Positions 13,450 to 25,869 of a stretch of 64,000 nucleotides of DNA are shown here, piece by piece. The notes under the pieces were generated by a model that was not told where the DNA came from, searched no databases, and was given only the letters and a program-made list of their open reading frames with translations. Position numbers and translations under genes: made by a program. The DNA is from Microbotryomycetes sp. JL201. Taxonomy: Eukaryota; Basidiomycota; Microbotryomycetes. The stretch covers positions 182,518 to 246,517 of the forward strand of contig JAQYUZ010000023.1 in assembly GCA_033819885.1 (NCBI GenBank). Direction: 5' to 3'. How positions within the stretch are numbered: position 1 is the first letter of the stretch; each line of letters begins with the position of its first letter.

Positions 13450-13739
13450 GGCGACGAGGTTGTGCGGAGAAAGGTGGCGGTGAACGAGCGCAGCGGTCAG
13501 CGGCAGCGCGTCGCCTTGCAAGGAGCACAAACAGGAGGCTACCTTGCCTATGAGTCCAAGCTCAGGCAGCCGAGCTCTACAACACGAGATTTTGCAGCAC
13601 CTGTTGGCTCAACTGACCCTGGATGCTCTGCAACACTCGTCAGTCTACTGCGGGACCGACCACTCTGTGCGACCTCGAGTCGGCTCGGAAGTCAGGTCAC
13701 GCTCCTCACTGCCCTACCGCTTGCAGACGACGGCCGGCC

Positions 13740-16700
13740 ATGAGCATCCAGCTGACGCCGCTGGCGCCGTGGCCGCTGCCGCCGACGTTCTTGCTCGCGG
13801 TCGACAATGCGCTGATCCTGCTCGACGCCGGCGCGTTCGACAGTGAGCCCGAGCTCGGCCTGCCAAGCGGAACCTCAACTGGCGACAACGACATTGCTTT
13901 CAAGCAGCAGCTCGATCGCGCGACAGAACAGTACCTCGCCCGGCTCAAGCACCTCGCACCGACCTTGTCCCTCGTCGTCTTGTCTCATCCACTCGTCTCC
14001 AGCGTCGGCCTGCTGCCATGGTTGCGCAGCAGGTGCGACTTGCGCTGCCCCGTTTATGCCACCCTCCCGACGCGCGAGATGGGCCGCTGGGCCGTTCAGG
14101 AATGGGTCGACGCTCGCAGCAGCGCCGAGCGCAACCAAGCTCGCTCAGCCGTCTTGTCCAAACAGGCTGCTCAGGCAGCAGCAGGCAAAAAGAGGCGCAC
14201 GACGACGGCTCATGCCAAGCAGTCAGGCGGAGCGGAAGCCGACGCGCAAGGAGCCTTTGCCGCCAATTCTGATCGAGACAACGCTGCCATGGCCATCGAC
14301 GATAGCGACACCAACGCCGTCGCACGAATCGCCAACTCGGACGCGGCACACTCGGACGACCGAGATGATCCATGGGACGCAGTTTGGAAAGTGTCGCCTC
14401 AGGAGATCCGAGACGCATTCTTGGCCGTCAACGCTGTCAGGTGGACGCAACCGGTGCATCTTGGAGGTGTGTGGCACTCCCTCTTTGCGGCGACAGCCTT
14501 TCACTAACGTCGGTATCCCCTCTACAGGCGCACTCAAAGGCTATACCCTCGTCGCGCACCGGTCCGGCCACACGCTCGGAGGATCTCTATTCACGCTGAG
14601 ACCCTCGTTGTCCTCTTCTCTGTCTCCTGCATCATCATCATCGTCTTTGCTTTACGCGCCAGTTTTCAATCACGTCAAAGAGCACCACTTGGACGGCGCC
14701 GCTTTGCTCAACGGTGCAAAGATCGATGATTCTATGAGGCGCATGGGCGTCGTCGTCGTCGGCGCAGACAGGAGTACTATGATCAACGTCAAACGGGTCG
14801 ATCGAGAAAGAAAGCTGTTGGGTAAGCGAGCTCGGCAGCATACGATGTTCGTCGAGCGCGCATAACTTTGTCTTTTCCATACAGATGTCATCACGACAAC
14901 AATGAATGCGGGAGGTTCGGTTCTGATTCCGACAGATCCTTCAGCTCGCTTGCTTGAATTTTTAGTGCTGCTCGAATCGCACTGGAGCTTCAATAACCTC
15001 GGACAGAGGTTTCCACTGTGTCTCATCAGCCGCACAGGCAAAGACGTCATCGGCTTCGTCAGGTCTTTGACCGAGTGGATGGGAGGACAAGTCAAAAGCA
15101 CAGACGGTGGCGAACGCGTACTCAAACTTGGGTCCGTTCTCCGTGCGCCACGCGAGTGCATGATCAGTTCTGACCGATCAAATTCCATTGCCGCCGTGAA
15201 TCAGAAACCTGCGGATGTTCGCCTCTATCGAAGAGTTGCACGCCTCGATCCCTAGAGACGCGCCAAAGACAATCCTGACCGTTCCAGCTACACTGTCTCA
15301 TGGGTTTTCTCGGTCACTCTTTGTCGACTTTGCTCAAACCCCTACCAACGTAGTCTTGTTGACGAGCAGGAGTGATAAAGGATCGTTGGCCGACTGGTTG
15401 TGGACCGTTTGGAACGAGAAGCAGGGTGAGAATGACAGGTATGGAAGCGGCAAGGTTGGAAACGTCATTCAATTGGACCAGACCATCTCTTTGACGGTGA
15501 GCCTCGCAAGACATTAGTTGATTCTACCGATCTCGGTCGACTGACGCGGGCTCGTGTGGTCGGTCATCGTGTTTTAGATGAAACGCAAAGTCTACCTCGA
15601 GGGCGAGGAGCTGGAACGGTATTTGCAGGCAGAAAAAGAGGAAGCTGAGCGCGAAGCGCGTCACCAAGCCATGCTCGATCGGTCTCGTCGTATGATGAAC
15701 GCAGACGGCGACGAGTCCGACACTGACGACGAAGACAGTGACAACGAAGGCGACACTGGTCGGGCCAACGATCAAGATCATGATGTTGCCAACGAAGCTG
15801 GAGACGCTCTTGCCAGGTCGAGAAGGACCGGCGGCTTTACAGGAGGAGCTGGCGCTTGGGACGAGTTTCTGGATGAATCTGCTTTGACGGGCAGGGCCGG
15901 AGGTCAATCCTTTGACATTTACGTCAAAGGTGAATATGGCATTCGGCGCAACTTGGAGGGTTTGCCGAGATATCGAATGTTTCCGGTCGTCGAACGCAAA
16001 CGGCGCGTTGATGCCTACGGAGAGGCGATCGACGTTGACGGCTGGCTGAGACGAGGGACAGAAGACGATCCGTTCGGTCGGCCGAAAGAGTTGATACAAG
16101 CTCAGCAACAGGCGCTAGGCAAGCGCGCTCGAGAGGAAGATGCTGCAGAGGTAGGACTCTTGTCAGATGCCCTGCGTGTGACATTCGTTTGCTTACGCCG
16201 TGCACGCGCTAGGAACCCGTCGAAGCTCCGCACAAATATGTTGTCGAGGTCGTTCAAGTTCCACTCAGTTGTTTGCTGCTTGCGATCGACATGGAGGGTG
16301 CAAGTGATGGCCGTGCGCTCAAGACGATTTTGCCGCAAATCAATCCGCGCAAGCTTGTGAGTTGCTGGCGTCTAGTAGCAAAGTGCTGCTCTTGCTCACG
16401 CAAACATGACCAGGTGATCGTTGGCGGCTCGCAAACAGACATTGACGACCTTGCAACGGCTTGCAAGGATGTGCCGTCGATGACTCAGGACATCTACTCA
16501 CCTATTGTCGACGAATGTCTCCGACTCGGTGAAGAAGCGCAAAATTTTTCCATCAGGCTGGGCGACAGCATCATGGCGTCGTTGCGTCTTTCCAGGGTCC
16601 GTCTGCCGATGAAACTGCCTTTGCTGTGAAGCTGATTTGACGTCAATGCTCTCGCCAGGTGGAAGATTACGACGTGGCGTACGTGTCTGGTGTTGTGCGG

Positions 16701-17270
16701 TTCGATGACGAGTCTTCGATGCCCGTTCTTGAACGGACGGCGTTGACTGACGCGATCCCATTATCGAGCATCGCTAATCAGACGGATAACGATACCGAAA
16801 ACAACTCTTTGTCTGCTCTGGCGCCAATGGACTCTGCCGATACGACGAGCACTCCTCCTCCGGCCACCGATCCTACATCGAGCGAACAAATGGAGAGCGC
16901 TTCAGACCGACCTTTGGAGCCTCTCAAACCAGCCTTGTTCATCGGAGATCTTCGATTGTCTCTGCTCAAAGACAAACTCGCCGCAATGGACGTACCTTCA
17001 GAGTTTGCGGGCGAAGGCGTACTCGTTTGCGGACCTGCTCCAGCGAAAGCGTTTGGGTTCACAGCTCAAGATGCTCAAATTCGAATTGATCCTCGAAGGG
17101 GTGCAAAGGCCGTTGCGGACGCTGTCAACCGTGAAGCTATGGAAGTTAGCGGTGGCAGGGTTGCAGTCAAAAAGACGGCTAGAGGAAAATTAGTCATCGA
17201 GGGTACACCGGGGGAGACTTATTTCGTAGTGAGGAAAGCCGTGTACAGTTTGCATGCTCAGGCAGAATAG
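13740..17270 (+). CDS. CFT2: CPSF100/Cft2, mRNA cleavage and polyadenylation factor subunit
   Basis: Catalytically dead metallo-beta-lactamase/beta-CASP paralogue of the CPSF73 nuclease, in the mRNA 3'-end processing complex. Start MSIQLTPLAP at 13740. Early residues show LLDAGAF and LSLVVLSHPLVSSVGLLPWL, where CPSF73 would have the metal-binding HxHxDH motif; here it is lost. Then GYTLVAHRSGHTLGGSLFTL, FNHVKEHHLDGAAL, TTTMNAGGSVLIPTD and a beta-CASP region, an acidic insert (about 15700-15790), FDIYVKGEYG, YRMFPVVERKRRVD, PHKYVVEV and a C-terminal domain with LFIGDLRLSLLKDKL. It ends YSLHAQAE with TAG at 17268. The gene has about seven exons; some introns are about 60 nt. The 3' end lies 115 bp from the convergent CoA-transferase. 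Confidence 0.92.
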
Positions 17271-17385
17271 ACGTACGCTTCGAGAGCGCGCTTCAAAAAG
17301 TCCCCTATTTCTTCTAATGTGTGTGCGCTAGGTTTTGCAACATGTTGTGGATATTGCATTTCTTCTTTGACTGGCCAGACTAGTC

Positions 17386-19223
17386 TCATACGACATTGCT
17401 TTGCTGTAGTCTGGCAATCTCAGCGTCGGACAAGCCTAGCTCATCGCGCAAGATTTCGACCGTATGTTGACCGAGGACAGGCGGCGGTCTCGTAATCTTG
17501 AAACCGAGCCAAACCGTCAGGCAAACCCCATCAATCAAACAGAAAAGGGTTCACACGCTTTGACGTACCTTCATCTTTTGATTATTGTACGACACGGCCG
17601 GACTGAGAAGTTTGATCTTGCCAGCTCTCGCATGTTCGACTTCGGTCACGACTTTTCTAGCGACAGCTTGAGGATGTTGAAACGTTTTTTGAATGTTGTT
17701 GACGGGTGCGAAAGGAAAGCCGCAACCTTTCATCCGTTCGAGCCACTCGCTTGTTGTCCGGATGGACAATGCCTCTGTCAATAGAGGAATCAGTTGTTTG
17801 CGGTTGGCAACACGCGCCCCGTTGTTGGAATACGCAGGATCAGACGACAAAGAGGGTCTGTCTAGTATTTTACACAGCTTGACGAATTGCGTATCTGTTT
17901 TATTGAGCGGGTCAACAGTAGGCAAAGTCGGGCTCGCGCGCGGTTGATGCTGACCATTTCCGGCAGCAATCATCAGAAAGCCGTCCTTTGTCGTCAACAC
18001 TTCGTACGGCACGATGCTGTTGTCCGCGTTCCAATTAGCACCGCGCTCCAGAGCTCTCGGTTCAGAGGTGCGGGCGAGCTCACCTTGGATGGGCTGTACC
18101 ATGTCGTTTTGCTTCTTGGCCAGCAATGAGATAGTTTGAGGCAATGTTGGCGAGAGACGCGATCTGTGACTCGAAAAGGTTCGCATCGATCCAGACGCCC
18201 TTGCCAGTCTGAGAGCGCGAAATGAGAGCGGCGAGGACGGCGCTTTTGAGATACAGACCGGTAGTAAGATCTGAGGCAAATGTGTAAGGTCGTGGCGATC
18301 AGCTGAAGAGGCAGTTGGTACTGCTGCGGCGTACGCACCCGTGATTGCGACTCCGACTTTGACAGGTTTGCCGTCTGGCTCGCCCGTGATATGCATAAGA
18401 CCAGCTTCTGCCTCGATGATGACGTCGTAGCCTGGATTCTGTGCATATGGTCCTTGTTGGCCGTACCCAGAAATTGATGCGTAAATCAATCGCGGGTTGA
18501 TCTTTTGGCAATCTTCATAGCCGATGCCGAGCTGGGCGAGCTTTCCGGGCACGTAGTTTTCGACGAGCACGTCTGCCTGTTTGATCAGGTCGCGCACGAG
18601 TTGGAGACCGTCTGGGTGTTTTAAATCGAGCGTCATGCTGCGTTTGCCTCTGTTGGCTTGCAAAAAGTACGCGCTTTCGGGTGGCAGCTTTGACCAATCT
18701 TGTTGCCTAAGTTGCGGCTGCCCTGGCTCGGATGAGGATTCGTTTGGCGCTGTGCGATCTAGCAGTGGCGCGCTAGGCGGGTTCCTGCGGTTTTCGCCAT
18801 TTAACAGTTTCAGAGAGGGCAGGATGGACAGATGAGGTGCCGTGGGCGAGCGACTGACCAAGCTCTGGTGTCGTCTCCGCGAGTTGGATGCTCGACCTTG
18901 ATGACCTGTGGCCGGCAGACCCGGTTACGTTCGACAGCCGGGGACGAAGCAGGTTACAGATCATCAGCTTGTGCAGAGAGACGCGCGCTTTTTGCTTCAT
19001 CGGCAGTTCAAGTGTTACTTGATCCGTGACTGACATCTGCACCCAAATCTGAAAGCATCATGGTCGCGTACGGCCCGGCGAGCACGCGCGTCAAGTCGAG
19101 CACTTTGACGCCTCGCAGTGGCGGTGGCATTGGCTCGAGCGCAGTCAACAGCGTCCTAGAAGTCGACATGAGCCGCCGCGTCACTCTGCCCGAAGCCACC
19201 AGCCGTCGGCATTGCGTTTGCAT
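17386..19223 (-). CDS. Class III CoA-transferase (CaiB/BaiF; SUGCT-like), probably mitochondrial
   Basis: Moves CoA between organic acids; the closest known eukaryotic relative is succinate-hydroxymethylglutarate CoA-transferase. ATG at 19223 opens [19 protein letters not shown], an Arg-rich presequence that suggests import into mitochondria. The core follows: [26 protein letters not shown], then [16 protein letters not shown] after a short intron, [49 protein letters not shown] and [22 protein letters not shown]. The C-terminal exons give [20 protein letters not shown] and end [22 protein letters not shown] with TGA at 17386. The catalytic Asp typical of the family falls in a region broken by introns and was not verified. 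The substrate is not determined. Confidence 0.87.
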
Positions 19224-19430
19224 CGTCGCGCAAGAGGGCAAACCGTCGCGGCACGTGACCATCCGGACCCCACATCCGATACTTGTACTACAGAACCTTT
19301 GTTTCATCGCCACAGCCTTGTCGTAGCTACCATGACAATTTCCGCATACAAAACAGATTTCGAACGCTTGCATGACTTTCGATCTTTGAGAAATGTCAGT
19401 TGCGACGTCATGAGCCACTCAATTCGCTTT

Positions 19431-19459
19431 CTGTCTCTCTCACTCTCTCTCTCTCAAAC
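19431..19459 (+). promoter_or_regulatory. CT-rich tract just upstream of the second SDR start
   Basis: An almost pure pyrimidine run of TCTCTC units lies 12 bp before the ATG at 19471. Such tracts are common in fungal core promoters and 5' leaders. It is also inside the 247-bp gap shared with the divergent CoA-transferase gene. Confidence 0.4.
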
Positions 19460-19470
19460 AATACGCCAAC

Positions 19471-20495
19471 ATGTCGGTCGCAGTCGTTCAAGGGGCAGGA
19501 GGCTCGATCGGCACACACTTTGTCCGACACTTGCTTCGTCGGACAGACTTGCACGTCGTCGCAACTTCACGTGACCCGACCAAACTAGGCGACTTGCTCA
19601 ACAAAGACGAATCCCTCGACACAAAAGACAGATTGACGATCCTGAAAGTTGACGTCAAGGACGAAAGCACAATCGCGCAGGCTGCCAACGATGTGAAAGA
19701 AAAGTTTGGGCAAGCGAGTTTGAAGTTGCTTTTGAACGTGTCGGGCGTCGTCAGTCTTTGTTGCGCACACAAGCCAAGTTTTGCGTCTCAACTGAAATAT
19801 CGTTTGTGTACGTTCCGTGACAGCTGCACGCTGACAAGTCTGTCCAGCAAGTAAAGCAAGACCAATTGCTCGACCATTTTCAGGTAAGCCGCACGCTTGA
19901 TTCGTGTCGCGAACCAAGACAGGTGCTCAACACAATCTTTTCCTGATCTCTTGACAGCTCAACACATTTGGTCACTTGTTGACGTACAAACACTTTGTGC
20001 CTCTCTTGCCCAAAAACGCAGACGTCAAGAAGCGGGCGGGTGAGCCAGACTTGTCAAAGGGCTCGTTACCAAAAGATCTCAGCGTGCTCGCAAGCTTGAC
20101 GGCAAGGGTAGGCAGCATCGGAGACAATGGCAAAGGAGGGCAAGTCTGATCCTCGTCTGTGCCGTGCCAACTTTCGGTTCTGACACATGACGGCATTATC
20201 ATGCAGGTGGATCGGTTACAGAGCCTCTAAAGCTGCGACAAATCAGGTCATAGTAACTTTGCAACGCGAACTTGAACTTCGATCGACACCCTCAATCGCC
20301 ATCGCGCTTCACCCAGGCACCGTCGTTGGAACAAACTTGTCAAAAGCGTTCACAAAAGAACAAGACGCGGGGCAAAAACCTGGAGTGTTCAAGCCTGAAC
20401 AAAGCACAGAAAAATTGCTCGACGTCATAAAAGGGTTGAGACAGGAAGATGGTGGCAGGTTTTTGGACTGGGCGGGCAAAGACATTCAGTGGTAG
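19471..20495 (+). CDS. Short-chain dehydrogenase/reductase, second (CsgA/C-factor-like)
   Basis: NAD(P)-dependent oxidoreductase fold, substrate unknown. MSVAVVQGAGGSIGTHFVRHLL carries the glycine-rich cofactor loop. Exon 2 gives LHADKSVQQVKQDQLLDHFQ, then LNTFGHLLTYKHFVPLLPK, SVLASLTARVGSIGDN (catalytic Ser region) and, in the last exon, IGYRASKAATNQ with a canonical YxxxK pair. ALHPGTVVGTNLSKAF follows and the protein ends RFLDWAGKDIQW, stop at 20493. Unlike the SDR at 10.5-11.7 kb, this one has the full catalytic tetrad pattern. Four exons with canonical GT-AG introns. It is divergent from the CoA-transferase; a shared promoter is possible but no common pathway is evident. Confidence 0.87.
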
Positions 20496-20660
20496 ATTCG
20501 ATTTCATGACAATAGAAGCTGTCGAGTGACTTCTCTACAGTATTTAGAATGCATCGAGTTTGTGGCAGTACAACAGGATACTTGTTAGACAACAAATAAT
20601 TTGATGGAAAACCGAAATCGTAACACTGTGCCCGCGTACTATCCGGGGGGCCTCTATCAA

Positions 20661-23600
20661 TCAAGCCGTCCCTGCCACGACTCCAAACCCACTGGAAAAG
20701 TCTCCTTTCCACGACAATTTCGCGTCATACAGGCGGTTACGCGTCCAAATCAAAGGAATCGAGAACCAGCTTTTGCCTGCGAACCCGTTTGCCCGGTTCG
20801 CATATGCCACTTGAGTGTACCAGTTTGGTATCCATTTACCGTAGTACACCCATTGACCCCACAAGTACTTGACGGCAGGGTCTGCCGTCGTGCTTGTTCC
20901 GTCAATAAACGCCGAAAACAACCGCGGCCCTTTGAAGACGATATACATCATCGTGTTGGCAAGACGTTGCATGACATCGTCAGCAATTGGGTACAAGGTG
21001 CTCGACCTTTGCCATGCTTGCCATACACCCAGCACGTCGTACAACGCATGGATACCCTTGACCTCCTCTGTATTGTTGCGATTGAGCGTATAGTCCCAAT
21101 CGTACGCTGGCATACCATTCGGTGCCGTGACAGACTCTACGTCGGCCAAGAACGAATAGATATTGATACCCACGAGCCTGTCGTAAGCGTTTCTGCGAGC
21201 AAGGTTGAGGGCAGGACTCGTTTCGAAAGCGATTGCAAGCTTCATCATGCCGTCGAGCATCATCATGCGTCTGTTCCAAGCCATGGCCATACCGGGCAAA
21301 TTGGTGCTTCCCGCGTCGCCGACTGTGTTCCAGCGCGTATCGTTTGGTTGGATCAAGTTGCCCGTCTTGTCAAAGAACCGCGGTAAAAAGTATTGCTGAA
21401 ACACCAGGTCCCCAGCAGAGACGAGAGCGAGAGCACGGTCTTTGAACGTAGCATTGGCGCTGAAAGCTCTCGGATACGTGAGATTGCCCACACGGCTCGG
21501 CACCAAGTTCCACAGGCAAGGGCTTTTGAGAATGTAGATCGCAGGTGCGATCATGTTGGACACGATCAACCCATTCTCACAGCCAGCGTATGTCGGATAG
21601 GCCGCCTTCGTTGGCCACACGGGTTCCCGCACACCATCCCACAACACTTGACCCTTGACGGGATCGTTGCGAATAGCATAGATATTTTCGGCCAGCTGGA
21701 GCGCAATCTCCAATGCGCGTCTATCGCCTGTGGTTTCGTACAGGAGACCTGCAGACTGAATTGACATGCCAAACGCGCCGTTGGCAAGAATGTTTCCCTG
21801 GAAAAGTCCCGTGACCGGCGTCGTCTGCATGAGAAGGCCCAGACTGGTTTCCACCTCGGATCGCGTCACGGGCCCATTGAGGCCGCTAAAGTCGACGTCT
21901 CGCGCCGGTAAAGGATCACAGTACCGCAAGTTGCACAAACCCTGGAATCCGGCTGTTGTGCCACCAAAATCGGGCGGTGGAGATGGGCACGTGGGTGTTG
22001 GCATTGGTGGCGCAGAGCTCGAAGGTGACGCAGTGCTCGATGCAGGTAGTGTAGAGTCGCTGACGCCTACTGGGTACGACGTCGTGGCGGATAACGTTCC
22101 AGTCGTGCTCGCATTCGTGGGTACCGGTGTAGCAGTCGTGTCCGAAATCGAACCAGAAACGTCAGAGGCAGTCGACGAAGGCTCGGAAGGAGTTGTCGAC
22201 ACTCCTGACAGACTGTCCGTGGTCAGAGTTCCGGGGGTAACGCTCGTCTCACTGTCAACCGAGGATGAGCTAGAAGTAGAGCTAGGCAACTCGGTCGAAG
22301 AACTTGACGACTCTGTAGATGAGCTTGTGATGGCCGTGGAGGACGTCGTCTGCGAGGGCGTGGCGGACGTTGTCGTTTCACCTGTTGACGGGGATATGGA
22401 CGTTGATGATAGAGTTGGTGCAACAGTGTCTATACCTGCAGAGATGGATATTGTCTGAGTAAGTTTGCCAAGTCTTTTGAAATCGTCTTCAGCCGCGTAC
22501 TGGTCGAGGTCGTCTGAGGTAGACTACTGGCACTGGACTTTGTTGTGGGATTTGATGAGCTCGTGCGGATGGACGTAGTTGTGGCTGTTATGTGCAGTGC
22601 GCAGATGTCAGTCGAGTAAGCGAGAGAGTCTCTCGGCCTTGAAAAAGACTTACTAGTTCGCGTGGTCGGATTGGTGGTCAGACGTGTCGAGCTCGTCGTC
22701 GTTGTCGTCTTTCGCGTCGTCGTTTTCGATGATGATGTTTTGACTGGTTCAGGCGTCTTGATTATCGTAGTCGATCGCTTTGACGTCGTCGTCGATCGCT
22801 TTGACGTCGTAGTTGATCGTTTTGACGTCGTGGTCGAGCGCTTTGACGTCGTACTCGATCGCTTTGTGGTGGTACTAGTCCGCCGAGAAGTGGTTGTGGT
22901 CTTTTTGGGTGTCGTACTTGCCGGCTTTGATGAGGTGCTGGTCCGTTTCGACGTTGTCTTCGCTGTTGTTCTTTTCGAACTCGAGCTCGTCCGTTTCGTG
23001 CTCGAGGAAGAGGTCTTGCGCGTGGACGATGTTGGCTTTCGCGTGGATGTGCCAGACTTTGCCGTGGTCGGCTTTGATGTCGATACAATTTCTTTGGTGC
23101 TCGTCGTAGTTTTTTTAGTCGTAGATTTCGGCTTTGAGGTCGTGGTACGGGACGTGCTCTTGCTCGAAGTTGTCGCGTGCTTTGTGGTCGATGCTTTGCG
23201 AGAGGTCGTCTTGGATGTTGTTGTTTTTGGTTTGCTCGTCAGTTTTGTGGCTGTTTGACACAGGCCATCGTCAGTCTTTGCCATCTATGTGGACGCTCAG
23301 GCCCCCGTGGCGAGAGCAGAAACTGACTCGAGCGCCTTGCTGTCGTTGTCGTCAGTGCCCTCTCGGCCAAGAGCGGAGCCCAAGTGTGTGTTGCTGTGTT
23401 GTCAGTCGTGCCGTGTCGATCGCTGTCGCGTGCCTGCTGCGTCGTGGCTCGTGCGTCGTCGAGCGGGACCGCAGTCGCCTCGTCCAAGCCTCGGCCATCC
23501 GCACATGCCCTCGCGTTCAAGCCTACTGGCGCGTCAAACACACTCTCCAGCCTACTGACTGTCGCATTCGACAGCGCTTGTGCTGTGGCCGGGGCCGCAA

Positions 23601-23706
23601 GGGCGTTCAAGGACGCGACTGGTTTCGTAAAGTCCGCGCTCGCGACCACACCCGTCGTGAGCCATGCGCCAGTCGCTGCAACGACCCAGGTCGCAGCTTT
23701 GACCAT
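20661..23706 (-). CDS. Secreted Ser/Thr/Lys-rich protein with C-terminal helical hairpin-type domain
   Basis: ATG at 23706 starts MVKAATWVVAATGAWLTTG, a clear signal peptide with probable cleavage after VVASA. A long low-complexity region follows, first basic (repeats of KRSTTTS, 22.8-23.3 kb) and then acidic/neutral Ser-Thr (about 22.0-22.4 kb), likely heavily O-glycosylated. The C-terminal 420 residues are globular: SEVETSLGLLMQTTPVTGLFQGN, AGLLYETTGDRRALEIALQLAE, GQVLWDGVREPVWPTK, YAGCENGLIVSNMIAPAIY and WNRRMMMLDGMMKLAIAFE. The regular helical pattern resembles the (alpha/alpha)6 six-hairpin glycosidase fold, but no catalytic residues can be assigned. Introns near 22.6 and 22.44-22.50 kb join the frames; one near 23.3-23.5 kb is not resolved. 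A cell-wall role is an inference. Confidence 0.65.
22775..22870 (-). repeat. 21-bp tandem repeat coding for KRSTTTS units
   Basis: Four to five imperfect 21-bp units (period set by repeated GATCGCTTTGACGTCGT on the plus strand) inside the Ser/Thr-rich exon. Each encodes a seven-residue KRSTTTS-type unit. Length variation between strains is likely for such an array. Confidence 0.8.
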
Positions 23707-24010
23707 CCGCACACAACCGAACCCGTTGAGACAGGTAGACCCCTTTTGAGAGTAGGACAGGAAGAGAGAAGCTGCGCCGACAGAACAAATCAAATCAAGC
23801 GCCTGCCTGCCTTCGCGCAGTCCGACAAGACTCACTGATCCCGTCAACCCGTCGCGCGAGGCATGCACGGCAGCATGCACACGTGACAAAGGTAAAACAA
23901 AATCTATCCTTGCAAACAAAAGAAAAAAAACACAAAGTAGCGACACGGCATAAACGAGTGAACACACGCCTCGTCCCCGAAACCAAAAATAGACCCTCCT
24001 CAAATCACAG
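23707..24010. other. Intergenic stretch between secreted protein and CK2 beta
   Basis: About 300 bp upstream of the secreted-protein start and downstream of the CK2 beta stop. It includes an A-rich patch at about 23895-23935. No gene was recognised. Confidence 0.55.
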
Positions 24011-25869
24011 TCACGCAACAATCGTCTTGATGGCGGTCACGAGACCTTTCGAGTGCATGTCGACCGCCCTCAAAGACGCGGACGAGCGCGCTACTGGCGC
24101 CGGCTTTGTAACAAGCGCTGCTGCAGCTTTTGCCGCGTCCAGCTTGGCCGCTGCAGCAATGCTCGCCGGCTGAGAAAGCACAGCCGCACAAATAACGTCG
24201 CTCGTCGCCGCACCTCCGATAGACGACCGCGGCAGCGGTCGCACTGGCCGAGTCTTGTCGGACGCAGAGTGGCCAGCCGAATTTGCAGCGGCAACGTCTG
24301 CTGCCCCGGCGTCCGAAGTTTGCATCTTGTCGTTTCCAGCCGCCTTGGACGATCGAGATGCGTTTCCGTCGGCGGCCGCTCCATCTTTCGTCGCTTCGTC
24401 CTCGGACACATCCTCGTCGTCATCCTCATCCTCGTCCGCGCCCGAATCAAACGCGCCGTGCTCCCGCTCGCCTTCCGGCCGATCATCGTGCTCATCCTGG
24501 CCATCAGAGTCCGTCCACTCCAGCTCGCCTTCAAAGCGAGGCTATTAGAACGCCAAGAGAAAGACGAATACGTGTGTCAGTCATTTAAACCGTCCAAGAA
24601 ACGTCTGTCCGGCGAGCAAACGCACTCTCATTCGCAGCCACTGCATTCTGGGACCACTACGCGCTCTTTCCGACACTTTAAAACCGTAAATCTTTGGGAC
24701 GTAAACCTTTGCCAAGCTCGTTTGAGCCGTCGTCGGTTCTCGGCGAGCGCCGGCAGGTGCTGGACCCGGAGTCGGCAGAGACACGGCCGATGGATACGTC
24801 TGAAACAGCAAGTGGGGAAAGGTCGTGCCAAAGAATGCGCCTGTGTATGAGCGGTCAAAAAGTCAGAACCGGAGCTGTTCGCCGAGTATGGTGGAAATGA
24901 AAAACTCGCCATCGACACCTTGAAACCTCGAGCTCGGCGGCACGTACATGTCGACGCAGCTAGGGCAGAACAGCTTGACCGTGTCAACTCCAGGGAGGTC
25001 GCTACGACCGCAAGGCACGAGTTTTGTCTGCGAGCAGTACACTCGCGGGCAGTGACCAAAGTGGCCGGCATCAAATTTGGCATACTGAGTTCGGTATCGC
25101 CATGACGTCAATGATCAAGGATATAATACTGGCATCACATCCAAGTCTCACCATTTGCTGTAGTCCTTGCCGGGTAATGATGTAACGTTGATGAATCAAG
25201 CCATACAAGAGCTCAGCGCTCGACTCGACAAGAGACACGTCCGGCACGCGATGCCCTTCCTCATCTGTCATCGAACCGGAATGTCAGCGCTAGCGACAAC
25301 ATGATGCAAGGTGCAGAATGCGATGTACCCGCTTCGACGTCGAGAACCATCTCCATGGCCTCCTTGTAGAACGGCACGAGACCGTTCAGACCTGTCAAGT
25401 TAAAGTCGTCTTCGATGAAGTCCTTTGAGGATTGAACGCAAAGTGTCACTACACTTGGCAAGGTCGCATGCTCGGCGCTTGGCTTGCTCACCTCTGCCAC
25501 TTCGCAAAAGTACTCGTGTCCGGGCAGGGAGCAAAACCAAGTGATCCACGTAAGCGTGCTCGTCGTGGTACTCTGCGAAGAGCTTGATTCTGTCGATAGT
25601 TGGCGTGTATGATGTCAGACATTCGTATATTGCGATGCAGCGCACCGCTTATAGAGGATGCGTTGCCCGACAAGAGGCGACTTACCGTACTGTTCTTGCT
25701 CCACTTGCTCCTCTTCTTCGTCTTCTTCTTCCTCTTCCAACTCGTTGTTGGCGTCCTGCTGTTGTTGTTGCTGCTGCTGCTCGTGTTGCTGTTGCTGCTG
25801 CTCACCCTCGCCATCGTCCATGGCGTCCTGCTGCGCGCCGCCAGCTGCAGCTGCCCCGCGCTTTGGCAT
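24011..25869 (-). CDS. Casein kinase II regulatory (beta) subunit
   Basis: Dimeric regulatory subunit of protein kinase CK2. ATG at 25869 begins [14 protein letters not shown], followed by a Gln-rich stretch and an acidic [10 protein letters not shown] stretch. The core starts in exon 2: [76 protein letters not shown], then the zinc finger (CPRVYC ... CPSCVD) and [16 protein letters not shown]. Then come [17 protein letters not shown] and [29 protein letters not shown] last exon adds about 175 residues not found in animal CK2 beta: an acidic block, then Ala/Ser-rich sequence ending in TAIKTIVA. The core is complete, so the protein should dimerise. It is divergent from the gene at 26172. Confidence 0.93.
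25757..25808 (-). repeat. CAG/CTG-type repeat encoding poly-Gln in CK2 beta
   Basis: A run of CTG/TTG trinucleotides on the plus strand encodes two glutamine runs (broken by His-Glu) near residues 25-40 of the CK2 beta protein. It is next to an acidic run coded by CTC/TTC triplets. Confidence 0.8.

Noticed and set aside
21766-22458. Plus-strand 230-residue open frame rich in Val, Asp and Glu
   Set aside because: Antisense shadow of the Ser/Thr-rich linker of the secreted protein; no signature of its own.
22662-23258. Plus-strand 198-residue Val-rich open frame
   Set aside because: It is the antisense of the Thr/Ser/Lys-rich exon; codon periodicity of the KRSTTTS repeat explains the open frame.
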